Assembly: GCA_922989275.2 (NCBI GenBank)
Contig: OV277870.1
Span: 42,900,356-42,964,355 of the forward strand
Direction: 5' to 3'
DNA: 64,000 bases
Source: Gari tellinella
Taxonomy: Eukaryota > Mollusca > Bivalvia > Cardiida > Psammobiidae
Made by a program: the position numbers and the translations under genes. This document shows positions 45,225 to 55,645 of the stretch, piece after piece (position 1 is the stretch's first letter; each line of letters opens with the position of its first letter). The notes under the pieces were generated by a model. That model was not told where the DNA came from and made no database searches. It saw only the letters and a list, made by a program, of their open reading frames with translations.

Positions 45225-45467
45225 GGGCCCGTTTCATAAAACTTCTTACGACAAGTGTTGTCGTAAGTCAAAACTTAAAAAAAAAACATTTAATATCTGA
45301 GTTCTCTATCTAATCATGTCTTGTGATATCTCTTTGGAATCGCCTTTTCAAGACGTTTCCAAAGAGATGTCACAAGACAGGATTATATGGAGAAATCAAT
45401 AATTATTGAGACTTATAATCGCACTTACGACAACATTTTGTCGTAAGAAGTTTTATGAAACGGGCCC
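45225..45467. mobile_element. GTTTCATAAA-ended MITE (Harbinger-like?)
   Basis: Perfect ends GGGCCCGTTTCATAAAACTT and AAGTTTTATGAAACGGGCCC, followed by TCTTACGACA inverted repeats. The central hairpin pairs TTGTGATATCTCTTTGGA with TCCAAAGAGATGTCACAA. It is the same family as 26837-27064. No clear target duplication. Confidence 0.8.
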
Positions 45468-45528
45468 CAGGAAGAGATACATGTAGTTCATGTATTTTCA
45501 TGAGCCCAGATAAGTCACTGTACTCGTT

Positions 45529-45775
45529 CAGGGCTCCAGATAAAGGAGAAACTGAACAAACCCAGAATTTTCTCACTTACTCAGCACCAAATTCTATGGT
45601 GTTACTACTCATTAGAATCGTCTCTTCGAGACGATTCTAATGAGTAGTGACACCATAGGGTTTAAAACAGAAATAAAGATTTTAATATTTGCAATACCAC
45701 CCTTACCTGTCATTAGAATATTATATTCGAGGAGATATTAATGAGTAGTCACACCATATGGTTTGATGCAGACAT
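45529..45775. mobile_element. H3-hairpin MITE with a second partial hairpin
   Basis: Start CAGGGCTCCAGATAAAGG. H3 at 45593-45661 pairs CTCATTAGAATCGTCTC with GAGACGATTCTAATGAG. A second, worn H3 (ACCTGTCATTAGAATA / ATTAATGAGTAGTCACACC) follows at 45710-45765. Confidence 0.6.
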
Positions 45776-45959
45776 AAAATAGAAAATGTTGAAACTGTCC
45801 AGTTCACTACCTCTTATCAATAGCCCTGTAATGTTTCGTGCGATTGTATTTGTTTTCAACATCATTCATAGGTTTCCAATAAGGTCTAGTTAGTTTTGAC
45901 TACTAAGTTGTTATTTTAGGTAATTGCAAGAAAACAACAAAAAGTTTAGCCAGGAGTTT

Positions 45960-46111
45960 TCTCAAAGCAAAATAAAAGTAAAACCCAAAGCTCCTAGTGG
46001 AGCTTTTATGAGTTTTCTGCGTTACTTGCTTTTTTTTTAAAGCTGTAACCTGTCTTATACACCGTCTTAAAATTAGACTAATTCTTAGGGTCGTTATAGA
46101 GAGGGTTTACT
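45960..46111. mobile_element. M3 MITE, right part, with H2 hairpin
   Basis: H2 arms AAAGCAAAATAAAAGTAAAAC and GTTACTTGC flank CAAAGCTCC / GGAGCTTTT. The right end is GTCGTTATAGAGAGGGTTTA. Confidence 0.6.
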
Positions 46112-46511
46112 GAGTATGATAAATGTTAAATTAGTATTACGTTATACGTGGCATTAACAGCAGGACCAATTATCATGCATCACTCAAAAACTACAAAGCA
46201 CATTGGCAATGAATTATCTGCCGATATAAAGTGGAACACGCATTTACAGTCAAGCTGTGACAAGACCCCTATGTTATAAAGAATTGATTGTGTTCAAATC
46301 TGCCACATCAAATGCTTGAGAACGATTTGAGACTCAACTCAAACTCTTTATAACCTTGGACCTAGGGTCGTATATAATAAAGAAGATAGTATTTCCAAAT
46401 GAGCTCATTAATGCTAAAATAGTTATTTAAGTTGCAATACGTTCTAAGCCAGCTCCAACCCCACGAAGTTGCTGTCTGGTCAGGCTCTAATGACTTGCAT
46501 ATCATTGTTTA

Positions 46512-46735
46512 GCCCATTGGTGCCCATTTTCGCATATATGGAATATTGGCATACAGTGTAGAATCTGATCAGACGCCGCATCATGCGGCGTCTGATCAGA
46601 ATCCACACTGTTTGCTGATAGGGTTTTCAATAAAATAAAACATGAAAGAAAATCAAATCAGTCGCCCCTTTGATAAAAATAGCCTAATCCAATAAATGAG
46701 CATTGGAAACTCCAATGGGCGCAATTCGGTTAATA
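46512..46735. mobile_element. MITE with perfect H1-variant hairpin
   Basis: AGCCCATTGGTGCCCATTTT faces CAATGGGCGCAATTCGGTTAA. The hairpin (46554-46614) pairs AGAATCTGATCAGACGCC with GGCGTCTGATCAGAATCC. Confidence 0.6.
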
Positions 46736-46849
46736 AACAGTCATCATTTTCACGCAGCTGTCAATTATCCCTTAATATTGTACTAATGCTGTGATTAGTT
46801 TCGTTAAAAACGGGAAAGAATGATTTTCATAATGTACCTCAATTTAAGT

Positions 46850-47090
46850 TTTACAGATACAGTAAACATGCCACTGGTTTACGTCTAGGTCTGAAACTAT
46901 TTTAAGCACTAGACAGAGTTCGGCCGAGCACCAGCCACAACGACTGGGCGCAGGTCCAATTCTGATCAAGTAAATTGGTGTATCTACGTGTCGTGCATTT
47001 TGTGGTTGCCGACCAGACGTGGACGGGTCGCATCCGTCACTTTGTGATTTTGTGGTCTGTTGGGCAACCGGGCAGAACATAACGCATTAT
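46850..47090. other. Unclassified higher-GC patch
   Basis: Clearly richer in GC than its neighbours, with a 78-residue minus-strand frame (46844-47080) that I do not recognise. It could be a SINE core or an old exon. I see no A/B box promoter and no consistent splice sites. Confidence 0.25.
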
Positions 47091-47476
47091 ATATTTTATT
47101 TGATTGACCTGCGCATAGTTCATCATTTTAGCGTATATTTATTCCTATTATAATGTGAAGATTTGACAAATGAAAGATTCGCTCTATATGACCTACATTT
47201 ATGCAATCAAGCACAGGAATAATTAAGTATTGTGATTCGCGCTAAAATTTGAAGTAAATGCAATTTTAAGATACCTTAAAATATTTCAAATCCCTTTTTG
47301 AAACATTTCTGAATGTGAAACGGACTGTATATATTAATGTTTTCAATGTATGTCTCTTTGTTTCCACGTTGAGTGCTCCGAAGTTTTGCAGTGTTAAAGT
47401 TAAAACGTGCCGACAACTAATTTTGTACAACTTAAACAAAACAATATCAGCACAGGATTCACAGTTCACACAATTA

Positions 47477-47722
47477 CAGTGGAGAATGTGTTATTCTTTC
47501 CCAATAAACGCGTTTACGCTAAATCTATTATTGCCCTTGCAAACATTTTGGAGCCAGATCAGACGCCGGGTAACCCGGCGTCTTATCAGGCTCCAAACTG
47601 TTTGCCACCAAGATAAACATGAATTATCAGAATTGTCCAACAATTGTACTTGTCTACGTTTCAGTGCTTTGCGTTTGCGTACGTTTGCGTTTAAACGGGA
47701 AAGAATAACAGATTCTCCACTG
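47477..47722 (-). mobile_element. M1 MITE
   Basis: TA at 47475-47476 and 47723-47724. H1 at 47537-47607 (GGAGCCAGATCAGACGCC / GGCGTCTTATCAGGCTCC). Confidence 0.93.
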
Positions 47723-47903
47723 TATCAGAAGCAATTACTGCAAATGATCTATACAACCTGGGAATGTGCAGTGCCCTATAACATGTTCAAGGGACTATGA
47801 TCTTGTTCTTTTTCAAATATCCAGCCTTGCGTTCATTAGCGAAAACTCTCACGAACATCTATGTTCGGGAAAAACCATAGGTGGAGGGACAATGACAACA
47901 ACT

Positions 47904-47909
47904 GATTTA
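47904..47909 (-). terminator. Candidate poly(A) signal of the 48061-55125 gene
   Basis: AATAAA on the minus strand about 150 bp after the stop codon at 48061. No downstream element was tested. Confidence 0.35.
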
Positions 47910-48060
47910 TTCAATATCGTCAGTCAGTACATTTAATATAGTATAATTGTTTTTTATACAAAACGGTTTATGAAGGCGACGTCATGTTAGGGGAAAATGA
48001 CGTATTTCATTCAAAATGTTTTCATTTGAGGTTGTCTTGGTCCACATTCAGTCCGCTCAT

Positions 48061-51000
48061 TCAACAGTTTGTTGACCCATCACGAAACCAGCCACCCCAG
48101 CACCCTTTCCAATTCCGTGGGTTCCACCACTGACGCATCCATTTCCACATAGTATCCGGGCCCTCATCTGTAACGAAAATAACCCTTCAACCCTTATTTT
48201 TGTTAAATTGTCGTCTGGTTCAAATATATCATCTGCGAAAAAAAAAATCTTTTTGACTGTGTTTTTTAACTGAAGAAAAAGTTGAAAAGAAGTGTCCAAA
48301 AGTTTTGATCCTGATACGAAACCGCGTTCACGGTGTCTGATCGGGATCCAACTGTTTGCCAATGTTAAGCAGGTCGTGCTTATGATATCACGATAAGGAT
48401 TAATAATTTCAATCTTATACCCCCATTCCACTGGACGACGATTTTTGTGATTCATAAATGGCGAATCGCCGTGAAGACGCCTTGATCGTCGCTAGATCGT
48501 ACAGAGCGTAGTGTGAGCGCCCAGAGCGTACGAGGAACGTAGCGGAATCGCGGGCAAAAACAATGTATCTCGACGATTTTAGTACGATGCGACTACGCTT
48601 GCGCTACGTCAACCACGCTGCGACTGCGTTGCTACTACGCTCATGAATTTCTTAGTACGCTTCTGCTGCGCTTCTGCTGCGCTTCGAGTCCACGGCGATG
48701 CCGCTACGTAAATTTTGAGCAGGGTCAAAACATTCGCCGTGAGGTGGCGATCAAGAGCTTCTGTGACGCTTCTACTACGATCAGGGCGTTTCTACTGCGC
48801 TGTTGCCGTTCCTACTACGATTCGCGGCGATTTTACCAAAGTTTCGAAGCGTAGGGGAATCGCCGCTCAGTGGAATGGGGGTATTATGCTAGGTTCACAC
48901 CAACGGCGAATGCCGCGCTTTAAATCGGCGAGCAAAGCGTCGTCATTTTCGTTAACTTTTCCAAAAGCATCACGATCTCTTACGGTCTGATAAGCTCTGA
49001 TACGCTCTGATACGAATTGGTTGCCGCTTTGGGGCGAATCATTTCCCGACTTGTTACGGTTCCTCACGCATTGATCCCGCTTTGACCAGGCTTTGTTGCG
49101 CTTGAAATCACGCTTTTATAAGCTTTATTACGCTTTATCACGCTTTGATGCGATTGTGGCGCTTTAAATAAGGCTCTGATACGGTTATCGCGCTTTGTTG
49201 TGTATTGGTACGCTCTGTTCAGCTCTGTTACGCAATGGAAAATGTCAAGATCGCTGATTTAATGCCGCTTTTTATCCAGAGCCCATATAACGATGCAGTA
49301 GAACCACAAACTTTTTGTACATTTGACTCAAGTATACGATGGCAAAACAACAAGATCCAGAAGTTCCAAATATACCAAAGCATTATCTATCTGAAGAAGA
49401 CATGATGTTTGTCTCCCAATTGTATAACTACATCCTAGCCCTTGAAAGCGTGAAAGAGCGTGAGAGAGCGTAAGGAAGTTTGCCAAGCGTAACAAAGCCT
49501 AACAAAACGTGTCAAGCCTTGATCGAAGCGTCTCAATTCGTGGGAAATCATGAGAGTCCTTCATGAAAACGTAACAAATCGTAACAAAGCGTGTCATATC
49601 TTGATGAAAGCGTCTGACCTCGTGTCAAATCTTCATGCCAGATCGTAACAAATCTTGAGATATCTTAACGAAGCGTGTCAAGTGGTGACAGACCGTGAAG
49701 AATGGAGTCCCCGCTTTGAACCAAGCTCTGTTAAGCTTTCCTACGCTTTGAGTCAAGCTTTGCTGAGCTTTGTTACGCTTTGTTAAGCTTTGATAAGCTT
49801 TGATACGCTCTAGGCGCTTTAATCAAATCGTGACAGAGCGCCCAAAATTTTTAAACAGTTTAAAAAAATTGGGCGCTCTTGCCGAATGTCCCGCTTTACT
49901 CCAAGCTTTCCCACGATCTATTACAACACTGACGCTTTAATCAAGCTTTGTTACGCTTTGGTGCCGCTTTGCACGCCGCTTTAAAGCGCCATCAAAGCGC
50001 CGTTGGTGTGAACCTAGCATTAGCGAAGAGTATACAGTGGAGAATCTGTTATTCTTTCCCAATAAACGCGTTTACGCTAAAACTATTATTTGCAGTGCAA
50101 ACAATTTGGAGCCAGATCAGACGCCGGGTAACCCGGCGTCTGATCAGGCTCCAAACTGTTTGCCACCAAGATAAACAAGAATTATGAGAATTGTCCAAAA
50201 GTTGTTCTTTTCTACGTTTTAGTGCTTTGCGTACGCTTGCGTTTAAACGGGAAAGAATAACACATTATCCACTGTATTCGCCATTAACAAACTGCACCTT
50301 TAAAGAGTTCATTTGGCCTTTACAGAAAGTGTAAACAAACAGTTTAGCTTCTGGTGTTTTTTCCTGGCATAATTTTTGACAATTATTGAATACAAAGTAT
50401 CGTTTTATAATATAAACCATCAATTAGTTCATTCTTCAATATTGTTCTTATCTGGGGTGAGTCTCATCCTTTAAGATAATCTAAAAAACATGCATTAACA
50501 AGCCGTAAATCCGATTCATTATTTAACCCTTTACCTGGTAGCCTATTTCTAGTACTTAAGATAGGTGACTACTTAAAGCAGGTTGAAAGTAAAGCAGAAT
50601 GCGCCTTCGGGCGCATTCTGCTTTACTTTCAGCCTGCTTAAAGCTATCATGTACTACATGTATAATATAGAAAATATTCCCTAAAATACATATTCATTAC
50701 TGATTAAATTGGAACTATTTTCTTCAGCGGATGAATAAATCATAGCCGCTAAAAGGCGCTTCTATTGGGGGAAAGGGTTAACTCTTTCGTTGCCAAATGA
50801 CTCGTGAGATATTTACCCCTTCGTCGTTTCATTGTCGTCTTCTTCAAATTTATTGTTTGCAAGATCGTTTCAAAGTAAGATTCAATGTTTTATGACTTAA
50901 AACATATCGATAGGAGTATCAAACAATTCAGATCCTGATCCGACGCCGCTTTACGCGTTTTTTGGCGTCATTAAGAGTGAAATGGTAAAGGCTTTGTTTA

Positions 51001-54000
51001 TAACTGTACAGTGTTGTCGGTTGTACTGAACTATGTTTTGCCTAATTCACGTTCCATACGTTGTGTATTTAGTCTGAATTTCATAAACTTTAACAACTGG
51101 CCATATACAGTGGAGAATCTGTTATTATTTCCCGTTTAAACGCAAACGTACGCAAACGCAAAGCACTAAAACGTAGAAAAGTACAACTTTTGGACAAATT
51201 TGATAATTCATGTTTATCATGGTGGCAAACAGTTTAGAGCCTGATCAGACGCCGGGTTACCCGGCGTCTGATCTGGCTCCAAACTGTTTGCACTGCAAAT
51301 AATAGTTTTAGCGTAAACGCGTTTATTGGGAAAAAATAACGTTTTCTCCACTGTAATAAGCTTAATATCTAAATTATGTACATAACAGAGCATATTATAA
51401 TTAGGCTTATACTTACAGTATCTTATTAATTTTATTTTAAACAATATGCATAATTGCCATGGAATCTATGACTGGATCAAATATAATAAGAACATGCAAG
51501 TTTACATTTGACAAATTTGATTGTGGGTATAACCTATCCATATAATAATGAGCATATGGGATATTTTCTACAAATTCTTCCTCCGCCATTGAAAGCTATT
51601 GGTTATTGTATGTCTTTCTTTGTCATATATTAACCAATTAAACTTTTTAACGAACATTCCAGATTCTAGTCCATTTATGATTATATGTATTTAGGGTTTC
51701 TTCCTAGAATTTATTTAAGGAATAATTCGAATATTTATTGTATTCATGGAGGTATGAAAAAAAACCTGGTCACACTGTATGAAACCGCGAAGCGGTTTCA
51801 TACAAAAGTGTGACCAGGTTTTTTTTTCATACCTCCATGAATACAGTAAATATTCCGAATTATTCCTTATAATTTAATATCACTTCTGAATTTAAGAAAG
51901 TAGTTAAATAGAGAATCTGACGCGAATGTTCTTTTTTAACGCTTTAAAACGTAGGTTGTAGTCCCTCCGCCATATATATTTTCCGGCGTGGCCTGAATTT
52001 CATTTTTTTCATGGAGTTATGAAACAAAAATTACAGCCAATCACAGCTAACCAAATGTAATGAAAACAAACAATAATATGTATTTAGGCTTTTCCTATGG
52101 ACGGAAAAAAGCAAAATTATACTAATGAAAACGGAATAGATCTATCACCAGTGTGTATTAGTTCGTTGTGTATTCCAGATCACACTCGAGGCTACGCCTC
52201 TCGTGACTGAGATCTGGATTACACAACCGACTCGAACTTTTATTTTATACCTAAATTGTTTGGGACAAGATCTATATGTTGTTAAACCAAATAATCAAAT
52301 AGATCTATAAGCACCCGTGTATACAATGTCAAAAGTTAACACTCCTCCGTACACCTATAATGCAATCTGAAACTATTTTTGGAAGTCATATGACTACCAA
52401 TAATGACGTCATTATTTATATTGATGGCGTATTGGTAATCCGTTATTTTTATCGGTTCGATTGAGAAGTAGATTTTTGTAAATAACGTTCATTTAAGCGT
52501 TTAAGGGTATGAATTGAACTGTTTGAAGCTTTGTCCTTTGGAGAAAATCATTTCAAGTGAGTGTTGGGGGTTATTCATGCTTATTAATGGTTTAAAAATA
52601 GCACCGAAATCGGGAATTCCGAAACGTCACGCACAACTCTTCGTAAAAGCCGTGACGTCATCATCCAAGATGTCAGCCCCCATGTTTTGTAGATGCCTAG
52701 TTTTGAGGAAATTATTCACGCGCAAATCAAACACTTTTCAAAGTCTGTTAGTGATTGAATAAAATTGGAATACCTTTGATTTTATCATGCATTACTTAAG
52801 AACGGAAAATAGGCAAGCCTTTTTTCCGTATTAAATTATTCCCCAATGAAAATCAAAGCAGCCCCTGAACAGAGGGTTCCTTTTTCGGCCCGATTTGTGG
52901 CGTATATTATCATGTCTGTGAAAAGGGGGTACCCTGAGAAAAACCAACGTGTGTGGATGGGCGACAAATTGATCATTTCGTAAATCTACTACAGCGCCTC
53001 CTCTCTACAACGGCCCTCTCAACAACGACTCCCTCCTTACAACGACACTCGTCGTAAATCCCTTAACGGGATAATTCAGTCTAACTCTTTAACTGCCCCA
53101 ATATCGTCTGCTTAAGATTGTCGTTTGCTGTTTTCCCTCACAGTTACATATAAGTGGAGATTTTTATAGAATACATATATTGACCAGTGACAAACAGTTT
53201 GAATCCTGATCAGACGCCGCGTGACGCGGCGTCTGATCTGGATTCAAGCTGTTTGCCAATGTAAGTCAATTCTTAATTGTCCCTCTCTATAACGACTCCC
53301 CCCGAACAACACACACAGTATGTGTCTCCCATTGGATGTCGTTATAGAGAGGGATCGCTGTAGTCTCATTATGTTTCACTGTTAAGTTATAAGCCTATTA
53401 AATGTTCAGCGCATTATACAATATTTCTTTGAAATCATGTGTGGTAAGTGGCAAAATACAGTAAAATATGTCTATTACGACCACAAAAACGGCTAATTGA
53501 TTTAATAAAAGACGGATGACAGATGAAAGCAATTTGAAAGAAAAACTGAAAACTCCTTAATTATTTTTGTGTTGCTTTGATGGTCGTATTAGAGATTCTT
53601 TACAGAAGTTCAATATATCTGACACCGTTGTAGATTTATTTAGAGGCCGGCCAGTCCAAACTGTTGCAACAGATACTTCGCGTGCTTCGTGTGAATGATT
53701 AATGCATTTGAAATCAAATTTATAAACAGATCGGATAGACGCAAAGGGAATTTTACCTCTGGTCAGGATTCAAAGCGTTTTATGGTCCTTTTTAAATTTA
53801 ATCTGTTCGAAAGACAATTCACCATATTTGAAAGAAAATTAAGCAATCATCGCCAAATTCGGTTGAATCATACAGTGCAATATCAAGAAAAGGTTTGTAT
53901 TACGTATAGCATTGTAACCAATGAACCATTACTGCCATAAATAGTGCTTCTTATGACAGGACAGCGTTATAGTTTTCAATAAACAATTACGTGCTTACAT

Positions 54001-55125
54001 TGCAAACGCTTTTAAATCATTATCAAGCTTTTGAATGGGTCAGATTTGAGCCTAGGCTCAAATCTGACCAATCAAATGCTTGAGATCAAACTCAAACTCA
54101 ACTCAAACGCTTTATAAGCGCTGGACCAGACCACAAATAACCAATATTTAAACCATTCACTGCAGTGACGCAATCAATTTTAAGCAATTGTCTACAGGAA
54201 AACCCCTCTAAACCGGAACCTCTCAATACCAGAATTCTCTCTAAACCGGACTAAATCAGTTATCTTCCATACTAGAAACAAGCTATCGGTTAAAACCCCT
54301 CTAAACCGGAACCTCTCAATACCGGAATTCTCTCTAAACCGGACTAAATCAGTTATCTTCCATACTAGAAACAAGCTATTGGTTAAAACCCCTCTAAACC
54401 GGAACCTCTCAATACCGGAAGTCTCTCTAAACCGGACTAAAACTTTGGTCCCGTTTATAACACTTCTTTATTAAACACATAACACTATAAAATGCCTTTT
54501 TACGCCTTTGATCTATTTCTTCACTGAAAATTATATATTTCTGAATATGTATCATCAGAAATAGATTATACAGATGCTAGCTTAAAGCAGGTTGAAAGTA
54601 AAGCAGAATGCCCCTTAAGGCGCATTCTGCTTTACTTTCAACTGCTTTAAGTGATCAGCTATCTTCCATACTAGAAACAAGCTATTGGTTAAAACCCCTC
54701 TAAATCGGAAACCCCTCTAAACCGGACTTTTATTTTGTCCCCATACGTGTCCGGTTTAGAGGGGTTTCACTGTATTTTCATTTCTCTAATTTAAATTTAA
54801 GGAAGAAACTGAAGAAATATTGTAATAAGTGTCAAACAACTTTGATCCCGATTAGACAACGCGAAATGCTGCGTCATATCGAGAACCTAACTGTTTGCAA
54901 ATAACTATCGTACTCGGGGAAAGACAGTGCAAATGTTAAAGCAAATAACCAAAAGCTGTTTATTTCCTTTAACTGCTTCATCACTGTATTTTTCCTCTTA
55001 CCTGACTTTGTTTTCATTGGAATCGTGTCTTTCATTTTCATCCTGTCTGATAGTGGCTGTGCAGTAACGAGACAAACAGCTACAGATAGCACAAACGCTG
55101 CTATGATTAGGTTTCTTGACAACAT
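48061..55125 (-). CDS. Two-exon gene for a 76-residue secreted Trp-rich peptide (paralogue)
   Basis: Exon 1 is 55125-55002 and exon 2 is 48167-48061, on the minus strand. Exon 1 encodes a signal peptide, MLSRNLIIAAFVLSVAVC then LVTAQ, followed by a basic linker with DRMKMKDTIPMKTKS. The donor is TCAG/GTAAGAG. Exon 2 follows TTTTCGTTACAG; the split codon (G + AT) gives Asp in phase 1. It encodes EGPDTMWKWMRQWWNPRNW and KGCWGGWFRDGSTNC, then TGA. WWNPRNW here matches WWNPWRNFW in the gene at 35062-39108, as do the AVCLV.AQ signal core, the intron phase and the 5' flank, so they are paralogues. Two Cys could pair. The peptide part is basic, whereas its paralogue ends acidic. The 6.8-kb intron contains several transposons. 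Function unknown. Confidence 0.75.
48296..48362. repeat. H1 hairpin, degenerate
   Basis: CCAAAAGTTTTGATCCTGA with GAAACCGCGTTCACGGTGTC and GATCGGGATCCAACTGTTTG. Confidence 0.6.
48418..48883. mobile_element. Foldback element built from CTACGC / GCGTAG words (TTA target)
   Basis: Ends TACCCCCATTCCACTG and CAGTGGAATGGGGGTA are inverted repeats. TTA stands at 48415-48417 and 48884-48886. The interior repeats GCTACTACG, TACGCTTCTGC and their complements. TTA target plus short inverted ends fits PIF/Harbinger, which is inference. It lies in the intron of the Trp-rich paralogue. Confidence 0.85.
48887..50019. mobile_element. Foldback element built from ACGCTTTG / CAAAGCGT words (TTA target)
   Basis: Ends TGCTAGGTTCACACCAACGG and its exact complement at 50000-50019; TTA at 48884-48886 and 50020-50022. 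The interior is saturated with ACGCTTTG, GATACGCTCTG, AACAAAGCGTG and similar words in both orientations. No coding frame. It shares the central TTA with the element at 48418-48883, so one inserted at the other's edge. Confidence 0.88.
50035..50274 (-). mobile_element. M1 MITE
   Basis: TA at 50033-50034 and 50275-50276. H1 at 50097-50166. It lies only 12 bp from the preceding foldback element. Confidence 0.93.
50523..50781. mobile_element. M4 piggyBac-like MITE with perfect H2 hairpin
   Basis: TTAA at 50523-50526 and 50778-50781; ends TTAACCCTTTACC and GGGGAAAGGGTTAA. The H2 hairpin (50574-50644) pairs AAGCAGGTTGAAAGTAAAGC with GCTTTACTTTCAGCCTGCTT around AGAATGCGCC. Best-preserved copy of M4. 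Confidence 0.85.
50778..50997. mobile_element. M5-like MITE, degenerate
   Basis: TTAACTCTTTCGTTGCC start, GCAAGATCGTTTCAAAGTAAG middle, broken H1 (CAGATCCTGATCCGACGCC), end AAGAGTGAAATGG. It abuts the M4 copy and shares its TTAA. Confidence 0.5.
51108..51353 (+). mobile_element. M1 MITE
   Basis: TA at 51106-51107 and 51354-51355. Ends CAGTGGAGAATCTG and CGTTTTCTCCACTG; H1 at 51225-51294. Confidence 0.93.
51716..51871. repeat. Long palindrome (arms about 72 bp)
   Basis: TTAAGGAATAATTCGAATAT mirrors ATATTCCGAATTATTCCTTA; ACCTGGTCACAC pairs with GTGTGACCAGGT; the centre is ACCGCGAAGCGGT. A few mismatches and a 3-base bulge (AAA). Confidence 0.88.
51872..52990. other. Mostly unique DNA with one palindrome
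   Basis: A 77-bp imperfect palindrome lies at 52161-52237 (GTTCGTTGTGTATTCCAGAT / ATCTGGATTACACAACCGAC, centre GAGGCTACGCCTC). An 82-residue plus-strand frame at 52514-52762 shows no domain. Nothing else supported. Confidence 0.5.
52992..53360 (-). mobile_element. M2 MITE
   Basis: TA at 52990-52991 and 53361-53362. Ends CAGCGCCTCCTCTCTACAAC and GTTATAGAGAGGGATCGCTG; H1 at 53190-53259 with perfect GACGCCGCGTGACGCGGCGTC. Confidence 0.92.
53459..53603. mobile_element. M3 MITE, short and degenerate
   Basis: CAGTAAAATATGTCTATTAC and GATGGTCGTATTAGAGATTC ends; the H2 core is reduced to GAAAACTCCTTAAT. Confidence 0.55.
54195..54772. mobile_element. Tigger-like MITE with a triplicated terminal repeat
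   Basis: Right end GTTTAGAGGGGTTTCACTG, then TA at 54773. The left end AAAACCCCTCTAAACCGG is repeated three times with a 93-bp period (54199, 54292, 54385). An H2 hairpin (54579-54652) lies inside. It is inserted within an M5-like element whose halves are at about 54150-54192 and 54776-54940. The CAGTGAAACCCCTCTAAACC end is Tigger/pogo-like. Confidence 0.8.
54776..54940. mobile_element. M5-like MITE, right part
   Basis: Degenerate H1 (AACAACTTTGATCCCGATTA / GAGAACCTAACTGTTTGC) and tail ATCGTACTCGGGGAAAGACAG match 8640. The left part (CACTGCAGTGACGCAATCAA) lies before 54192. Confidence 0.5.
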
Positions 55126-55233
55126 ATCTGCTGTTTGCGAAACACCAACGTAAAGTCTAAAGTCCGTATCTCTATACTGATGTGGAGACGTCTGGTGTCT
55201 CAAAGAACAGCTTTAGCTTTGTGCGGTGAGGGC

Positions 55234-55240
55234 ATTTATA
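55234..55240 (-). promoter_or_regulatory. TATA box of the Trp-rich paralogue
   Basis: TATAAAT on the minus strand, 109 bp upstream of the ATG at 55125. A start of transcription near 55205 would give a 5' UTR of about 80 bases. Confidence 0.55.
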
Positions 55241-55256
55241 CGTATCAATTCATTCC

Positions 55257-55470
55257 CTTAAACCTTTCACTGGCATGAAGACATCAGATTTAAACACATG
55301 TCGTCTGTCTTTATTTCTCAAATTTAAAGTTTAGGTATTTTGACCTAAGAACTATTGAAATGGATGTCAAACAGTATGGATTCTGGTCAAGCGCCGAGGC
55401 TTGTGGTCAGGATTCAAACTGTTTGAAAATAACCATTGAACTGAGGAAGGCAGGGAAGGGTTCACAGGGC
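55257..55470. mobile_element. M5-like MITE, degenerate
   Basis: TTAAACCTTTCACTGGCATG start, ATTTTGACCTAAGAACTATTG middle, worn H1 (GTCAAACAGTATGGATTC / GGATTCAAACTGTTTG), end GCAGGGAAGGG. Confidence 0.5.
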
Positions 55471-55522
55471 TGCCATTTCTCCGGATTTTTCCTAAATCTT
55501 CGGATTTTTTTTCTGGTAAATG

Positions 55523-55645
55523 GTAGCTTAAAGCATGCTGAAAGTAAAGCAGAATGCGCCTTAAGGCGCATTCTGCTTTACTTACAGCCTGCTTTAAGTA
55601 CATGTAGTCGCATATCAACAAAACAAGAAGCAGGCTATGGGGTAA
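55523..55645. mobile_element. M4-type H2 hairpin remnant
   Basis: GCTTAAAGCATGCTGAAAGT / ACTTACAGCCTGCTTTAAG around AGAATGCGCCTTAAGGCGC, ending in GCAGGCTATGGGGTAAAGG. Confidence 0.7.

Noticed and set aside
49434..49700. AAAGCGTGA-rich stretch that looks like a satellite
   Set aside because: It is the interior of the TTA-flanked foldback element at 48887-50019, not an independent array.
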